Shown in pieces: positions 32,366-43,507 of a stretch of DNA of 64,000 nucleotides; positions within the stretch are counted from its first letter, which is position 1; every line of letters begins with the position of its first letter. The DNA lies in assembly GCA_023376005.1 (NCBI GenBank), contig CM042152.1, forward strand, positions 90,193,871 to 90,257,870. The letters run 5' to 3'. The position numbers and the translations under genes were made by a program. Below the pieces are notes generated by a model. The model ran no database searches. It had not been told where the DNA came from and saw nothing but the letters and a program-made list of their open reading frames with translations. The stretch comes from Doryteuthis pealeii. Lineage: Eukaryota; Mollusca; Cephalopoda; Myopsida; Loliginidae.

Positions 32366-32616
32366 AAGTAAAGTCGACGGGGCGGCCTAAAGTCGGTATT
32401 AGCCAGTCAGCGAGGGAGTCTATCCCTTTTTCAATAGCGCTAGACCAAGGAGATTATTTTAGCATCTGAGATGGAGCGCCACACCTACCATCAGCTCCTT
32501 ACTTTACCACACAGATCCCTGTGCTACTCATACGCTGAGTTGGTGGGGACCGGTATCGAACTAGGAACCTTGTGGTTTCTAGCCGAACGCTCTACCGACT
32601 GAGCTAACCCGGCCCC
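32366..32616 (-). repeat. OK-like SINE, full length
   Basis: Head on the minus strand at 32616: GGGGCCGGGTTAGCTCAGTC, A box and GTTCGATACCGGTCC B box. The end AGTAAAGTCGACGGGGCGG lies at 32366. The best intact minus-strand copy. Confidence 0.9.
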
Positions 32617-32929
32617 TTATATAATAAGTAACTTACCATTATTAATATGTTTAGTATTAAATACTTATGAATATTTGGATTTAGGGGGAGAAGGCCACGA
32701 ACCTATCCTGTTAATAATTAGAGGAGCATCTACGTGCAAGAAATTTCTAAATAAATTTCAAAAGAATTCTAAGAAGATTTATTGTTGACACGAAATTCCA
32801 AGAGACTGATCTTCCTAATTGCTAACATTTAGGATATTTTTCTTTTCATATATTGAATATGTTAATATCTATGAAATATATATTCGAATAGATGACGATA
32901 GATAATGGGCAGACTAAAATAGATACATC

Positions 32930-33830
32930 AAGACTAGATGAAGTCAGACAAATAACGGCGACACGGAGAGAGATAGACACACAACGACTAGACGAAGACA
33001 GACAGAGACATAACGACCAAAACGAAGACAGACAGACACACAACAACTAGACGGGGAGAGACAGACACATAACGACTAGACGAAGACAGACAGACACACA
33101 CAACGACCAAAAGGAAGACAGACATGCACACAACGACTAGACGAAGACAGACAGACACACAACGACTAGACGGAGACAGACAGACACACAACGACCAAAA
33201 CGAAGACAGACAGACACACAACGACCAAAACGAAGACAGACAGACACACAACAACTAGACGGAGACAGACAGCCACACAACGACTTGGCGAAGAGAGACA
33301 CACAACGACTTGACGAAGACAGACAGACACACAACGTCTTGACGAGGACACAGACACACAACTTGACGAGACGACAACAGAAAGACAGACACACAACGAT
33401 TTGACAAAGAAAGACAGACACACAACGACAGACGAAAGAAAGACAGACACACAACGACTAGACGAAGAAAGACAGACACACAACGACTAGACGAAGAAAG
33501 ACAGACACACAACGACTAGACGAAGAAAGACACACAGACTAGACGAAGAAAGACACAGACAGACACACAACGACTAGACGGAGACAGACAGACACATAAC
33601 GACTAGACGAAGACAGACAGACACACAACGACTAGACGGAGACAGACAGACACATAACGACTAGACGAAGACAGACAGATACACAACGACTAGACGGAGA
33701 CAGACAGACACATAACGACTAGACGAAGACAGACAGATACACAACGACCAAAAGGGAGACAGACAGACACACAACGACAAGACGGAGATAGATACAAAAC
33801 GACTAGACGAAGATAGATAGATATTAAATA
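32930..33830. repeat. ~30-bp minisatellite, CAACGACTAGACGAAGACAG
   Basis: About 29 units of ACGACTAGACGAAGACAGAC plus AGACACACA, with variants (GACCAAAACG, GACTTGACG). The overlapping Cys/Val/Leu/Ser frames on the minus strand reflect a unit length near a multiple of three. Unusually GC-rich for this window. Confidence 0.95.
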
Positions 33831-34679
33831 TGTATTGGATGAATTTTTGAAATACCGAAATATAGTGTAAAACTTTCAAATAATGTTATGATGATATTGT
33901 TTGAAAAAATCTCAAACCATTTGGAACCCCCCCCCAAAAAAAAAACCTATTAATTTCCTAGTAAAACTAATCATTTTTAACTTATCTCAAATGTTCTTTC
34001 CACACAATTCTATCCTCAAAGAGAAATCCCCTGTGACATATTTGCCCATCACATCTCTGGGAGTTGGGGATTTGCTAGAACAATTTTCTATGCAGCAGAA
34101 ATTACTTTACGAGGTTTGATTTAATTTTGTCCAACAAGACGTCACTGGCCTTTGCAGCTGACTTTGAACCTTGCCAAATTCATCTTCCAAAAATACAAGC
34201 TTCTGGGGGATAAGACTTAACGGATTAAGCTTATTAAGGACACTGGATTATCTTGGACACTCGCAAAGCCTCAGTATATCTCATGTAAGTAGCTATATCT
34301 ATACACGCAGGCAGTTACGTATGCACTGATTAATATATGGAATCAGAGACTGAATGTATATAACTGTATACTGAGGCACAGTTAGAAGTAATGCATTTCT
34401 GTATAGCTCATTGGAAGTAAAATAGGAAAATGATATGTATGTAGATATGTATGTTAGTATGTTTTGTTTTACGGCATCTCAACCATGGTGGGTCATTTAA
34501 TCCCAGCAAAGTTTTGAAAGATTCGTAGCGATAGTTTGGGAGACATTTTTCAAATCACTTGGTTAGTAGATTACCAAACACCATTGAGTTTTATATCTTC
34601 TTTAACCTAACTTAGTTATATACAGTCTTTCAATGATACTGAGCACTCTTTACTTATGAATATAGCAAACTATATTATC

Positions 34680-34680
<1 letters not shown>
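33831..34680. other. Mostly unique DNA with a small R3 fragment
   Basis: 34460-34520 (TTTTACGGCATCTCAACC; AGCAAAGTTTTGAAAG) is the 5' block of R3. Nothing else is recognised. Confidence 0.5.

Positions 34681-34684
<4 letters not shown>

Positions 34685-34718
<34 letters not shown>
34685..34718. repeat. (TA)n microsatellite
   Basis: Pure alternating TA preceding a hammerhead-like repeat. Confidence 0.95.
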
Positions 34719-34721
<3 letters not shown>

Positions 34722-34840
34722 AATTTTGTTGAACTATACAGACAATTTCTGTCGGACAAGTCTTTGGTTGATCCGTTCCAATTTTCGGGCCATCCTGCTG
34801 GTGTCGGGGTGTAACTGGTATAACAGTCCACCAAAGGTTT

Positions 34841-34884
34841 CAAAACGAGCGCTTTCGGCAATACAATTTGCCATCCTCAGGTAG
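34841..34884 (-). ncRNA. Hammerhead-like motif, weak stem I
   Basis: Minus strand: CUGAGGA, U, stem II GGCAA/UUGCC, GAAA, stem III AGCGCU (self-complementary), C17. The flanks CUAC and GUUU pair at only two positions. The host repeat is about 34720-35050 on the minus strand. Confidence 0.4.
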
Positions 34885-35402
34885 GAAACGATGGTATGAT
34901 TTCGTGTCTCGTTTTTAACGAGAACGAGTAGTAGCAAGGAATTAGAAGTGGGGGGTAATAACCATTGGTAGTAGGAGGTTGTAGGAATGGTAGTGGTTCG
35001 AGCGAGAGTTGCAGTAGTGATTTTTTTTTGTGGGAGGGGGGGCACAAGTTGTGAGAAGGGGAGGGTTATAGTGGAAGGAGCATAGGCGGAAAATTATAAA
35101 CATTTGAGAATATGTTGACTTATTTCAAAGTTTATTTTGTTTAAGGTGGGTTTTTTTGTATGATATATAAAGCTTCGATTATTGGAAGTTTTTGTTTGTT
35201 TTTTCTTTATGTATTGTGCGTGTATTTTCGTTTATACAAAACTTGTATAAAAGAAAAAATGCTGCCAAAATACACTTATTTTAATATATATATATATATA
35301 TAGTTAATTCCTTGTTAGTATTGGAGAAATGATAATACAGTTCTCAATTACTTCTGTAAGAGCTGTATTTATTTATTTATAGTTTACAATACATTTAAAG
35401 TC

Positions 35403-35459
35403 CGTTTTACCAATGGTTTCGGAACATCACCTTTAGGTGATTGGTCGTCATCAGAAACG
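35403..35459 (-). ncRNA. Hammerhead ribozyme-like motif, canonical CUGAUGA
   Basis: Minus strand: stem I CGUUU/AAACG (5 of 5), CUGAUGA, a long stem II arm closed by AUCACC-UAAA-GGUGAU, GAAA, stem III ACCA/UGGU, A17. The base of stem II has mismatches next to the core, so the fold is imperfect there. Confidence 0.55.
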
Positions 35460-35958
35460 TTCACTTTTGAAAATATTTGGACAGTTTTATCTCCGTGACT
35501 CGTGTCTACGTGACTCGTTTTCCGTCCTTCCTTTTCCTTTCACCAATCACCGGCGTCCCTGTTTAAATGTATTGTAAACTATATATATTAGTTGTTTCTC
35601 TCTACCACTGTTTCGGTAATAAAGGTCCACCTTTTCAGGAGAACTAAAAAATTATTGGGTAGCTACATTTTATATATACTTGCCAGGTTTGAAATTATTT
35701 TATTACCCTTTCTGTCTTTTAATTAGTTTGTATGAATTTTAGTTTCTAAGTATATACTATTTTCTTTGAAATCAAAGATTTGTTTTCTAGAAACTTCAAT
35801 GTCTCTTTTATTCAGGCAAAAGTAATTTGTAATTCTGTCATTTATCTTCAACTCCTTATTCTTTTTTCCTTTATTCATTTTGTTTATATCTTACTTGGGT
35901 ATACTACTAGAGTTAAAGTCTTCTGGTAGATCTATTTAGTTGTATTTGGTGTTTTTTT

Positions 35959-35959
<1 letters not shown>

Positions 35960-36008
<49 letters not shown>

Positions 36009-36132
36009 TACGTAAATAAACAATGTGTTTATTTATATGGCTTTTAGCCGACAATTTTTGGAGGATATGGGCTTAATTGAAGTCATACCTAATTTTGAAA
36101 ATTAATTAGTTAATAATTACTGAATTTAGGCA

Positions 36133-36200
<68 letters not shown>
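35960..36200. repeat. (TA)n tracts flanking a piece of foldback arm
   Basis: (TA)n at about 35965-36003 and 36137-36178 plus (TG)n. Between them, 36057-36135 is a copy of the outer arm of the 29936-30400 element. Confidence 0.85.
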
Positions 36201-36201
<1 letters not shown>

Positions 36202-36203
36202 TG

Positions 36204-36632
36204 AAAGGATAAAATAGATAAGGGAAAGAGAATGTTGAATGGATAGAATTGATTTAATGTGAGTTACTAACATGTGTTTCAGCCGTAACCATCACACAAA
36301 CATAACTGTTTTCTCCACCTGTGGAGCGTCTCTCAAATAATAAAAAAAAAAATCTTTTTTCGAACACTTCAAAATTCTCTCTATTTTGATCGTTTTAACT
36401 TCAGACATGAAACACTTTACTCTGATGAAGGCCGTTATTCTTTGTATGCTTAAATATTTTATAATTTTATATTATTATTATTATTATTTTATTTTATATC
36501 TAAAATAATAATAAACAGAATACACATGTACATGAACAAACTACTGGCCGAAACACGTGTTAGTAACTCACATTATATCAATTTTATCCATTCAACATTT
36601 TCTTTCCTTTATGTTATCCTTTCAACATATCG
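36204..36632. repeat. Foldback element with interrupted hammerhead motif
   Basis: Left arm GAAAGGATAAAATAGATAAG to GTGAGTTACTAACATGTG; right arm CACGTGTTAGTAACTCAC to TTATCCTTTC. The arms are ~75 bp and the centre includes (TAT)n. Confidence 0.8.
36417..36566 (+). ncRNA. Hammerhead-like motif with 112-base stem II loop
   Basis: Stem I UUACU/AGUAA (5 of 5), CUGAUGA, one extra A, stem II GGCC (36430-36433) and GGCC (36546-36549), GAAA, stem III ACACGUGU, U17. A (TAT)n-containing segment fills the stem II loop, as if inserted there. Confidence 0.5.
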
Positions 36633-36803
36633 TTGGATTCATTTCCATTTTCAACTTATATATATATATATATGTATATGCTCAGGGTACCACTTAATTT
36701 AACAAAATAATTTTAGAAAAAAAAACAAACTTTTAAATATTTACATGCAAATTCAACATTTTTAAGAATAGGGTCTCTCACTACAGGTCTCACTAACAAA
36801 AAG

Positions 36804-36806
<3 letters not shown>

Positions 36807-36863
<57 letters not shown>
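36807..36863. repeat. (GA)n microsatellite
   Basis: About 27 GA units. Confidence 0.97.
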
Positions 36864-36867
<4 letters not shown>

Positions 36868-36959
36868 TGAATAAGTAAATTTCCTCTAATTAGCTAACGA
36901 AATTTACTTCTGCTTCTACCAAAGACTCTGTAACACTTGTGAAGATCTTAAACAAAATA

Positions 36960-37400
36960 AGTTCGTCGTCTTTTGCCCCCTCGCCACTGTTCTTTTATAC
37001 TCTGTCTGGCCAAGACACGTCACAACTCTCGTCTCGCCAGCTACGAGACTTGCCACTATAAATTGCCGCCTCAAGGACACTCACGATTTTTACCTCCACA
37101 ACTAGTCGGACTCGTCACATGTTTTTTTCTTCCGCCCAGACGTGCAACATGCCACCCGCTGTCTCTTCGATTGACGGACCGTTGTTGGCTCATCACAGAT
37201 TCGTGAGTTTTGCCCTTCGATCTCGTTACATTTCCTCATGTAGTATTTTTCATTTAATCAAAATATGAAAAACAAATTCCTATTTAAATAAAAATCAAAG
37301 TCAAATAGAAACCTTAACATTTCAGAAAGACAAAGCAAACTGGCATTAAATGTTGCGGTTGGATTTTATGTTGGATTTTATTCCAATCGGTAATTTAATC
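36960..37400. other. GC-richer unclassified segment
   Basis: 36970-37240 is rich in CpG and pyrimidines (CTCGCCAGCTACGAGACTTG), with a 77-codon frame of no recognisable family. Possibly an old LTR. Confidence 0.3.
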
Positions 37401-37401
37401 T

Positions 37402-37628
37402 AAGTAAAGTTGGGGGAGTGGCCTATTATCGATATCAGCGAAACACTAAGGGAGTCTATCCCCTTTTCGCTAGCGCTAGACCAGGGAGACTTTTTTGCTG
37501 CAACTTTACCGCACAGATCAGATTACCCAATCTGTGCTATTCATGCGCTGAGTTGACAGGGACTGGTATCGAACCTGAAACTTTGCAATTCCTAAGTGGG
37601 TGCTCTATCAACTGAGTTAAACCGGCTC
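37402..37628 (-). repeat. OK-like SINE, internally shortened
   Basis: Head at 37628 (GGAGCCGGTTTAACTCAGTT) and GTTTCGATACCAGTCCC-like B box. About 40 bases of the middle (GAGCGCCACACCTACCATC block) are missing. Confidence 0.85.
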
Positions 37629-37679
37629 CTACAAGCCCGTATTTTTTGATATTCTATTTCTTTACTTAGGACAGTTTAT

Positions 37680-38290
37680 AATATTGTGACAGCATTTCGA
37701 TTTCTGTTTGGTAGGGGCGATATTTAAGCTAATAACCAGTTCTTGGAACTAATAAAATCCCAAGAACAGATTCTTACAAACCAGGAATTCACCGTCAATA
37801 GCGAGAATATAAAAAAGCCCAAATGGAAAATTACAGAACGTTGAGAAACTTTGACCTCAGAGGCGAGAAACCCACAAGTCACACGGAACTAGTTAGATCC
37901 TCAGTTGACAGCCATATACTGGGTGAAACCGACGTGTTTCAGCCAGTTGTCATCTCCACGTGATGAGTTAGTTACAAAAGGCAAATAAAGCTTTGAAAAG
38001 CAACAAGCGTTATTGATTATATTTGAAAGATTAATTAAGTATGCCTTAGAAGATGAAAAACCAACAAATAAAGATGAAACAGCCAGACAAAAGAAAGAAG
38101 CAACAAGTATGTAGACATCACGGTCAAAATAGAAAGAAGAAGTAGAATCCAACATATCGACTAGGCGAAGAACAGCAAGTAAGTTATATATGTATCTGTC
38201 TAATATCTTTGATGATACTCTCTCCCCCTTTCTTTATCGCATAAAAACTCTGGTTATGTACCCGACGAGAAAGGGGTACATAACAGTTTT
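37680..38290. other. Unclassified segment ending in a short palindrome
   Basis: It contains TTATGTACCCG and GGGGTACATAA as an inverted pair (38254-38286), and AATAAAGCTTTG near 37985. It could be part of an LTR, but matching ends and a target duplication were not found. Confidence 0.3.
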
Positions 38291-38561
38291 TCTAATCTAA
38301 ACTTAAACACAGCGTAATACTGAGGGGAAAAATTAATGACAGTTGACATTAGCAGATTATTAGGATCCATCATACTGGGTTGTCCTGTAGATTAATTTGA
38401 AGATAGCTTAACCTAAGCCATACAGCAATCATTCATCTGGTAGAAAAGCACATGACAGCAGGTGATGTAAAGGATTGGCTGACGACTGGAAAGTTAGCGG
38501 TGTTACTTCATAATGTTATATTTGATAATCACTCTTCACTTCAAAATATATGCAGGTTTGG

Positions 38562-39155
38562 TTTGGTTTGGTTCATTTTGTTTTACGGCATATCAACCTA
38601 AGTCGGTCATTTAATGCCGATAAAGTTTTGAAATAAATTCATTTTTAATGGATACTCAATTTCTTTTATAAATACATTTTTCTATTTAACCCATAGATGA
38701 GACCTTAACAGGTACTACTACTCCGGGTCAGAGTGGGCCAGGGAGCAATGGTGAAGAAGGGGTGCTCCACATTCCCCAAACCTCCAAAACTGGAACCTCA
38801 TCATCAGATAGAGTTTAACATCATTCCCAGGACATGTAGACCATCAGCCAATGCCTTCTAGCACCCATATGATAAAAAGGGTTGGGGATTGCCATGAGGG
38901 CAAAAGGGTTGGGGCAATCATATAGGTGCTAGGGCTTGAAATGACCAGCCGATTGATCGGAAGGGGCCTCTCTGACCGTCTGTCTAGCCTAAGTAAGAGC
39001 CTAAGTGGAGTGTTGCAGGTCATGGACTGCTCAGCCACCAAGATTCCATCCTTAAGCATCACGAGTCACCACCCACGGCCAACAGGTGGTCCCATTTGGG
39101 GGAGTCATACCCCTCTGCAGAGGTGCAGTCGATGCCAGCCGATAGGGCAGGAAAG
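38562..39155 (+). repeat. R3 repeat, nearly full length
   Basis: Starts TTGGTTTGGTTCATTTTG, TTTACGGCATATCAACC, then CCCATAGATGAGACC, ACAGGTACTACTACTCC, GGGGTGCTCCACATTCCCC, CCAGCCGATTGATCGG, ACTGCTCAGCCACC, and ends CTCTGCAGAGGTGCAGTCG and GATAGGGCAGG. About 595 bp. It has no terminal repeat or Pol III head, and its frames are not conserved between copies, so the class is unknown. Confidence 0.88.
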
Positions 39156-39354
39156 TAATTTAGCAACAGCAATAAGACCAAGTGCATAAAAAAGTTCCAG
39201 GAGAACTGAAATCTTTTTCACTAGCAGTGATCAATAACAATTTTTGAATCTCAATCTTCTGCTCAGTGTCTTTATAGATTTTGTCTGTTGCATGGTGTAT
39301 ACACGATTTGAGCACAATATTTCAGTTACTTATAATCTACTCCCATGTTATTAT

Positions 39355-39645
39355 CTCTCTCTCACTCTCTCTCTCTGTCTCACTCTCTCTAACTCTGTCT
39401 CTCTCTCTCTCTCTGTCTCACTCTCTCTCTCTAACTCTGTCTACTCTCTCTGTCTCACTCTCTCTCTCTAACTCTGTCTCACTCTCTGTCTCACTCTCTC
39501 CTCTCTTACCCTCTCTCTCTCTCTCACTAACTCTCACTCTCTCTCACTCTCTCTCTCTCACTCTTTCTCACTCTCTCTAACTCTCTCTCACTCTCTAACT
39601 CTCTCTCTCTCACTCACTCTCTCTCTCACTCTCACTAACTCTCAA
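39355..39645. repeat. (CTCT)n with CTCACTCTCTCTAACTCTG units
   Basis: A pyrimidine-rich tandem array with variable short units. The Ser/Leu frames are artefacts. Confidence 0.95.
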
Positions 39646-39859
39646 AATGAACCAACGAGCCTAGAAATAAATAAACAGCAGTTGTTTAATTAGGCATCCA
39701 AAATTCAATTTGACTTTTAAGGTCATCAACAGACCAATTAGCAAGTACCGATTCAGTCTTTAATCATAAGCTTAGGCCCCGTCCCCCCATGAGTGGCTTA
39801 GATTCTCACCATAGCCAGTCGTGAGTGACGTTCTTGCACCAGAATTTCATGTTATTTCT

Positions 39860-41590
39860 ACATGGTTCATTTTGACATCATAGTGATGATAAACAGCCAC
39901 CTTTGTGGTGTCATCAAGTCCTGTTGTAATAACTTCGACCAGCTTGTTGCACAATGGTTGTGTAACATGTTCAAGATTCAGGTAAAATGCATCTTTCAGA
40001 TAACGCATGATTTTTCAACAACTGGGAAGCATATAAATCAGACCTCTAGGAATATCAAGGCCATATATCTAAAAATTCTTTATCCCTGCTGTCACTACTA
40101 TACAGTTTGTGATCTGATTCACTGCCTATTTATGTTATCGGAAATGAATATCGACTGTTAACCTAATATCATATTAGTTTCATTGGCAAATATTCTGGAA
40201 ACTTCATTTGGGGAAGCTGTGAATACAGACAAACACTGGACCAAACAATGAATTACAGGTTCATTGAATGGTCTGTGTCTATTCTTAACCTTCACATCCA
40301 GGGAATGCAAGAGCACAACTGGTGGCGGTGTCATTTTCGCCAACCTATGGACAACAAAGTTTTCTATCCATAAATAGTATTTTTTATGTCGGTTGTTCAC
40401 TGTCCTGGAAATTACATCTACTTTCACACTTCTCATTAAAAATAGATACCAATGCATCTTTCATCATCAATTGATCTAGATCTGTTCTTTTCCTCTGTTG
40501 CAAAACACTTCTTCTTTGCAGAATATTCCCAAATCCCCTTTCTCTTCTTCATCCTTATCCAATCTTTAGGAACCATGTTGATGCAAACTGCTTTGTAAGC
40601 TCTGAAACAGTTCTCTTCATAAATGCCTGATCTATTGGAAATTGGGTTATCTGCTCTCACCCGGAAATCCGAAGAATAGGGACCGACAGGCAAAGGGAAC
40701 AGAACTAGCTGGCACTAGCAGAAGAACAGAGTCCGCACCCGTGCGAGAAACACGTCAACTCCGACAAGCAGACATCACAAACCACAGCGACTTTACCGGA
40801 CAACACCGAGACATTGCTAAGACAAATACAACTAAGATAAGCGTCCTTGAACCTCTATGCATTACTTATATATATCCCGCCAAGAGAAATCCTCTGGCAA
40901 CCTCTTACGGACATTTACACAATTGTATACTCACACATTTAATACCAAACCCAATAAACTGTTAACCCAATTATTTACATTGTCATTGCCTTGTCTCCTT
41001 TCCTTTACGACAGAGATACCATTCACCCCAGTATTTCTGTTAGATCATCAGGTGTCAGCTTGGCACTAAAGTCTTCTTCCTTTGGATTTTATAGGATGGA
41101 TCCTTATAACCAATATCATAGGTATATTTAGAAATAGCTGCATTGAATTCCAATATTTTTGCATATCAAAGCTAGCTTTTGGATTTAGCACTGCATTTTA
41201 AGCTTTCTGTAAAACATTGAACCATTCATAATTATCTTTCACTCTAGTAGCAAATGCTTTTTCATTTAGAGGTACACATTTTTGTCTATTCTGTCAGGCC
41301 ATACTTCATTTGCAACAATATTACTGGCTTGATCATTGCCCAAAGAGTGTTTCCCCTTATGTCATTTACACAAATGCAGCATACACTATAGACCCAGAAA
41401 ATAAGTTTCATGTAGGTTTGAATTCCTTAATCTCTATTTATGTAGAGCGAAAATGTTCTTTTATGCTTTCACTTCTTGATTTTCTTTCTGCCATTTTAGA
41501 CTTGGTTACTATTTTAGATAACTGCTATTCATTTTATGACTCTTGCTATGTTACATCCAACTTCCTCTTACATAAACAGATATAAATTAC
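39860..41590 (-). pseudogene. Unidentified region, possible decayed coding remnant
   Basis: Two consecutive, overlapping minus-strand frames, 40693-40436 (85 codons) and 40457-40158 (99 codons), have ordinary amino-acid composition rather than repeat composition. A minus-strand ATG near 41500 opens MAERKSRSESIKEHFRS and soon stops. No motif is recognised. 40700-40990 interrupts with GC-richer DNA that has a minus-strand TATATATAAG. I infer, weakly, a dead transposon or retrocopy on the minus strand. Confidence 0.25.
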
Positions 41591-41723
41591 ATATTAAAAT
41601 GACTTTTTGAAATTTATAATCCTCCAATACGAAATAGTATAAAAAACTGGACATAATTGAATAATTTTCACTTAGAATACCTAATAAAGATAAAAGATTT
41701 GGTTAAATTATTAAAATTAATAT

Positions 41724-42322
41724 ATTTGGTTTGGTTTTGTTTTACGGCATATCAACCTCAGTGCGTCATTTAATGCCAATAAAGTTTTGAAATAAATCAA
41801 TTCTTAATGGATAATACAATTTCTTTATTAACTCGTGTTTTTCTATTTAACCCATAGCTGGGACCCTAACAGGTACTACCACTCCAGGTCAAAGTGGACC
41901 AGGGAGCAATGGTGATAAAGGGGTGCTCCACAATCTCCAAATCTCCAAAACTGGAACCTCACCATCAGATAGAGTTTAACGTCATTCCCAGGACATGTAG
42001 ACCTGCAGCCACCGCCTTCTAGCACACATATGATAAAAAGGGGTTGGGGCTTGCCATAAGGGCAATAAGGTGGGAAAATCATATAGGTGCTAGGGCTTGA
42101 CGTGACCAGCCGATTGATCGGAGGGGCCTCTCCGACCGCCCGTCTAGCCCAAGATAGGGCAAAAGTGGAGTATTGCAAGTCATGGACTGCTCATCCACCT
42201 GGGTTCTATCCTTAAGCATCACGGGTCACCACCATGGCAAACAGGTGGCCCCATTGGGGGAGTCTTACCCCTCTGCAGAGGTGCAGTCGGTGCTTTCTAA
42301 CGCTCCACTGAGAGGGCAATAA
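41724..42322 (+). repeat. R3 repeat, nearly full length
   Basis: Same block order as 38562-39155, from TTTGGTTTGGTTTTG to CACTGAGAGGGCAATAAA. The two copies differ by scattered substitutions and small indels. Confidence 0.9.
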
Positions 42323-42435
42323 ATGAATATATTTTCATATTCTGTGTCCCAGAAAACATAATTAGACCTATTACACCACTACTGTTTTTCACTATTCTGA
42401 AAATGTCCTTCATTGAAGCTAGAACTGGGCTTTTG

Positions 42436-42478
42436 GTCCTGATGATGGTCTAAATGGTCGAAACGTTGCATTGTCGAC
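42436..42478 (+). ncRNA. Hammerhead-like motif, stem II degraded
   Basis: CUGAUGA, U, then GGUC-UAAAU-GGUC, which does not pair, GAAA, a short stem III ACG/UGU, C17, and stem I GUC/GAC (3 pairs). The surrounding repeat ends CATCCCGTGTTTGTCTAC, as in 14940-15260. Confidence 0.35.
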
Positions 42479-42529
42479 AATAAACATCCAGTTTCCATAA
42501 CATCCCGTGTTTGTCTACTTTTCTCCACA

Positions 42530-43197
42530 TATTACACCACTGTACCTCCTAAAATTGATAATTTTCTTTGAAGAAAAAAAAAGCGGTTTTCAGCTGCAAT
42601 TTTGAAAATTGTCATGGAGACAACTTAAAATGATGTTATATATATAAAAAAAAAGCATCGAATTTGTAATAGATATGGAAATACCCGTTTCATAGAGAAA
42701 TCATTTTAGTCAATAAATCAGTTAATCTCTAATGAAATAAAATCCATTTTTGATTGGGTGACATTTTAAACGTCCATGTTTTTCTCTGTTTTTGTGAAAA
42801 CTAAACATTTTCAATGTTTTGATACTCTCAAATAAAAACCTGGAAAGTCTCGCTTTTTTTCTTTCTTTTCACTTCTGTTCAAATGGAATATCTTTATTAT
42901 AAATATGTCAAAATGTCATTTTAATTCACCTTAATCCCCAAACACCTAAACCGTAACCCAATTCACAAAAAGTTCATTCATAGACTGTAGTAAAACTATC
43001 ATCGTGGACCACCCAAAAATTTTCAGTTTTAATTTTCTGACCAATTTGCAAGTTTTGCCAATACAAAATATCAATTAGAGAGAAACAACTTCCTCAACAA
43101 ACAGAAAAAAGAAGAAGAAAAACTTTAAAAAAAGGAACAATATTTAACAATAAATGTACCTATTTTTGATTGATTTTAAAAATGTTATATCATTAAA
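42530..43197. other. AT-rich stretch, nothing recognised
   Basis: No gene or shared repeat. Confidence 0.5.
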
Positions 43198-43460
43198 TTT
43201 CTTTCTCTCTTTTATTCTTTCTTTTTCTATCTCTGTTTTTCTCCCTGTTTTTCTTTCTCTTTCTCTTTCTCTCCACCCATTCTATTTTCTTTGTCTTTCG
43301 CTCTTCGCTCTCTCTCTCTCTCTCTCTCTCTATTTTCTTTGTCTAATTTATCTCTAATCTTTTTCTTTCTATTTCCTTCTGTCTTTTATTCTTTCTTTTT
43401 TTAATCTCCTGTTTTTCTCCCTTTTTTCTTTCTCTTTCTCTTCACCCATTCTATTTTCTT

Positions 43461-43502
<42 letters not shown>
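43198..43502. repeat. Pyrimidine-rich (CT)n/(TTTCTC)n repeat
   Basis: A duplicated unit (CACCCATTCTATTTTCTTTG) within CT repeats; pure (CT)n at about 43466-43502. Confidence 0.93.

Positions 43503-43507
<5 letters not shown>

Noticed and set aside
32846..33512. Five overlapping Cys/Val-rich frames resembling membrane or secreted peptides
   Set aside because: They follow the ~30-bp minisatellite in several registers and start at repeat-borne ATGs; reported only as an oddity.
36807..36863. CRISPR-like or regulatory array from regular short repeats
   Set aside because: Simple (GA)n with no spacers; the genome is eukaryotic.
37941..37990. Another hammerhead-like block (minus strand GGCUGAAACACGU)
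   Set aside because: GAAA and a possible stem III are present, but no CUGANGA core or stem II could be aligned.
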